From NCBI GenBank assembly GCA_964393975.1, contig CAYMVO010000028.1, positions 1 to 7,861 on the forward strand: a stretch of DNA of 7,861 nt, in the 5' to 3' direction. Below, piece after piece: positions 6,014 through 7,861 of this stretch. How positions within the stretch are numbered: position 1 is the stretch's first letter; each line of letters starts with the position of its first letter. The notes under the pieces are model-generated. The model was not told the DNA's origin, ran no database searches, and saw nothing but the letters and a program-made list of their open reading frames with translations. A program made the position numbers and the translations under genes. This DNA comes from CALVNN01 sp964393975. Lineage in GTDB: Bacteria; Bacillota; Clostridia; Christensenellales; UBA1242.

Positions 6014-7771
6014 ATGGAAAGTTCAATTATGCCAAACATTTATCGCTCAAATGTGATATCTGATTTGGATGAAAATATGGTGGGTAAAGAAGTTACTATC
6101 GCAGGGTGGGTGAGTACTATTCGTGACCACGGTGGTATTATGTTTGTAGATTTGCGTGATTACTATGGAATCGTGCAATTAATGATTAAAGATAGCCAAT
6201 TGTTGAATTGTGTAAATCGTGAGACTGTTGTTAGCGTAAAGGGTGTTGTCGCTTTAAGAGATGAAATCAATTTTAATCCAAAACTCAAAACGGGTAAGAT
6301 TGAAATTATCGTCGATAAAATAACTGTGCTCGGTAAGAGTCAAAATGTTTTACCTTTTGAGATAATGGAGAGTACTGAGACTAATGATGAACTTAGGATG
6401 AAGTATCGTTACTTAGATTTGCGTAACCCTGTTATGCAGGAAAAATTAAGATTTAGAGCAGATGTTACTTTTGAATTTAGAAGTATGCTGAGAGACTTGG
6501 GGTTTTTGGAAGTTACTACTCCTATTCTTACTGCTAGTAGTCCAGAAGGCAGTCGTGACTATTTAGTTCCTAGCCGTATTCACAAAGGCAAGTTTTATGC
6601 TTTACCGCAGGCACCTCAACAATTTAAGCAGTTACTCATGACCGCTGGTATTGATAGGTATTTCCAAATAGCACCTTGTTTTAGAGATGAAGATGCGAGA
6701 GCGGATAGGAGCCCTGGTGAGTTTTATCAAGTAGATATTGAAATGGCATTTGCGACACAAGAAGACGTGTTTAAAGTAATGGAGTATGTAATGCCTAAAA
6801 TTTTTGAAAAATATAGTAAAGGGATGAGTGTGGATCCTGCGCCTTTTGTGCGTATTCCTTATAGAGAAAGTCTAGAAAAATATGGCTCTGATAAGCCTGA
6901 TTTGAGAAATCCTATCATTATTCACAATTTAACTGATGTGTTTAAGAGTACCGAATTTAAGGCGTTTAGCGGACAAGTGGTGAAAGCAATCGCAGTAGAG
7001 ACTGGGGAGAAACCTAGAAGTTTTTACGACACATTGACTCAATATATGGTGGATAGTGGTGCTAAAGGATTAGCGTGGATAAAGGTTGAAGCGGATAATC
7101 ATTTGAATGGACCTATTGTTAAGTTTTTATCAGAAGAAGAGCAATCTCAAATGATTGCGCAAACTGGCGCAAAAGAAGGTTATGCTATTTTCTTGATTGC
7201 GGATAAGTACTCCACCGCTACAAAACTTAGTGGTATCCTAAGGACGGAATTAGGTAATAGATTAGGACTAATCGAACAAGGTGTTTATAAGTTTTGTTGG
7301 ATTGTTGATTTTCCTATGTACGAGTTGGATGAGGAGACAAACAAACTTGATTTTTGTCACAACCCATTCAGTATGCCTCAAGGCGGGTTGAAGGCTTTTG
7401 AAGATAAGGATCCTCTTGATATTTTAGCGTATCAATATGATATTGTAGTAAATGGCATAGAGTTAAGTAGTGGCGCCGTGCGTAATCACGATATTGACAT
7501 TATGTTAAAGGCGTTTAGTCTGGTTGGTTATGATGAGACCGTTGTAAAAGAGAAGTTTGGCGCGTTGTATAATGCGTTTACTTACGGTGCTCCTCCTCAT
7601 GCTGGTATTGCACCAGGACTAGATAGGATGGTAATGCTTTTACTCAATGAAAATAACATTCGTGAGATAATTGCGTTCCCTATGAATCAAAAAGCACAAG
7701 ATTTGATGATGAATGCACCTTGTGAGGTCACCGAAGAACAACTTCGTGAAGTTCATATTAAACTAAGATAG
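6014..7771 (+). CDS. aspS: Aspartyl-tRNA synthetase, bacterial type, probably non-discriminating
   Basis: This class II synthetase charges tRNA-Asp, and in the non-discriminating form also tRNA-Asn, with aspartate. The 585 residues show an N-terminal OB-fold anticodon domain (about 1-110), the class II catalytic core, a bacterial GAD insert (about 300-410), and motifs 1 to 3. Motif 2 is FRDEDARADRSPGEFYQ (223-239) and motif 3 is GIAPGLDRMVMLL (531-543). RDHGG (37-41) carries His39 at the position where non-discriminating AspRS have His and discriminating ones Leu, so Asn-tRNA may be formed by a GatCAB amidotransferase. SPGEFYQ in motif 2 and the ending IAFPMNQKAQDLMM...EQLREVHIKL resemble alphaproteobacterial AspRS rather than the ADRQPEFTQ form common in Firmicutes, possibly because of transfer. 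AAGGAG at 6000-6005 with an 8-base spacer supports the start. No clear terminator follows in the 90 bases left. Confidence 0.95.
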   Translation: MESSIMPNIYRSNVISDLDENMVGKEVTIAGWVSTIRDHGGIMFVDLRDYYGIVQLMIKDSQLLNCVNRETVVSVKGVVALRDEINFNPKLKTGKIEIIVDKITVLGKSQNVLPFEIMESTETNDELRMKYRYLDLRNPVMQEKLRFRADVTFEFRSMLRDLGFLEVTTPILTASSPEGSRDYLVPSRIHKGKFYALPQAPQQFKQLLMTAGIDRYFQIAPCFRDEDARADRSPGEFYQVDIEMAFATQEDVFKVMEYVMPKIFEKYSKGMSVDPAPFVRIPYRESLEKYGSDKPDLRNPIIIHNLTDVFKSTEFKAFSGQVVKAIAVETGEKPRSFYDTLTQYMVDSGAKGLAWIKVEADNHLNGPIVKFLSEEEQSQMIAQTGAKEGYAIFLIADKYSTATKLSGILRTELGNRLGLIEQGVYKFCWIVDFPMYELDEETNKLDFCHNPFSMPQGGLKAFEDKDPLDILAYQYDIVVNGIELSSGAVRNHDIDIMLKAFSLVGYDETVVKEKFGALYNAFTYGAPPHAGIAPGLDRMVMLLLNENNIREIIAFPMNQKAQDLMMNAPCEVTEEQLREVHIKLR

Positions 7772-7861
7772 ACAACAAGAAAAAATCTCAAGCATATAGT
7801 CAATGTTGTTTGAAACTAGCGGTATTTTCTAAGAAATAAAGAGCATATTTTAGGAATTTTC

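Noticed and set aside
7772..7861. ACAACA (7773) and TGTTGT (about 7804) as a terminator after aspS
   Set aside because: The arms are about 25 bases apart, the stem is short, and no T-run follows; nothing else in the last 90 bases is supported.
1..7861. CRISPR array, tRNA, rRNA, insertion sequence or SRP RNA (often next to dnaX)
   Set aside because: I saw no regularly spaced repeats, cloverleaf, transposase or SRP-like RNA on either strand.

Overview
The window is low-GC DNA from a Firmicutes/Clostridia-like bacterium, plausibly an uncultured gut lineage. The grounds are purine-rich Shine-Dalgarno sites, the gene order mrnC-rlmB-sigH and dnaX-ybaB-recR, a SigH-family sigma factor, and a surface protein built of InlB-like repeats plus a DUF6273-type C-terminus. 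The species cannot be fixed from the sequence alone.

Layout. Positions 2-1381 hold the 3' part of a secreted or surface protein gene that is open at the left edge. It has two tandem beta-rich repeats and a C-terminal lectin-like module whose last 39 codons have very different base use. A strong intrinsic terminator follows at about 1443-1482. A promoter at 1664-1692 then starts a same-strand housekeeping cluster: mrnC (23S rRNA maturation), rlmB (23S rRNA methylation), a sigH-like sigma factor, dnaX (clamp loader), ybaB and recR (recombinational repair), and aspS (Asp-tRNA synthesis). Most spacings are overlapping or only a few bases. A second probable promoter lies before ybaB. The last 90 bases hold no recognisable gene.

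Two observations stand out. (1) dnaX is split into a 369-codon frame and a 147-codon continuation in the +1 frame. The only place where the frames can be joined is a four-codon window, and it contains AAAGGTG-TTA-CCC-TAA. This has the layout of the prfB (release factor 2) +1 frameshift site: an SD-like element, a 3-base spacer, a slippery codon and a stop. It suggests that this bacterium makes gamma-like (369 aa) and tau-like (516 aa) DnaX proteins by +1 frameshifting, rather than by the -1 frameshift of Escherichia coli or the transcriptional slippage of Thermus. A one-base error or mutation is the main alternative. (2) The 3' end of the surface gene looks like the variable region of a diversity-generating retroelement: strongly adenine-depleted, almost all codons ending in a pyrimidine, and a regular pattern of invariant GCG/GTC/GGC/ACG codons separated by NNY codons. 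The template repeat and reverse transcriptase are not in this window.

Lesser points are a probable leaderless start for mrnC, an AspRS that carries the His of non-discriminating enzymes and resembles the alphaproteobacterial version, and a compact hairpin in the first intergenic region.
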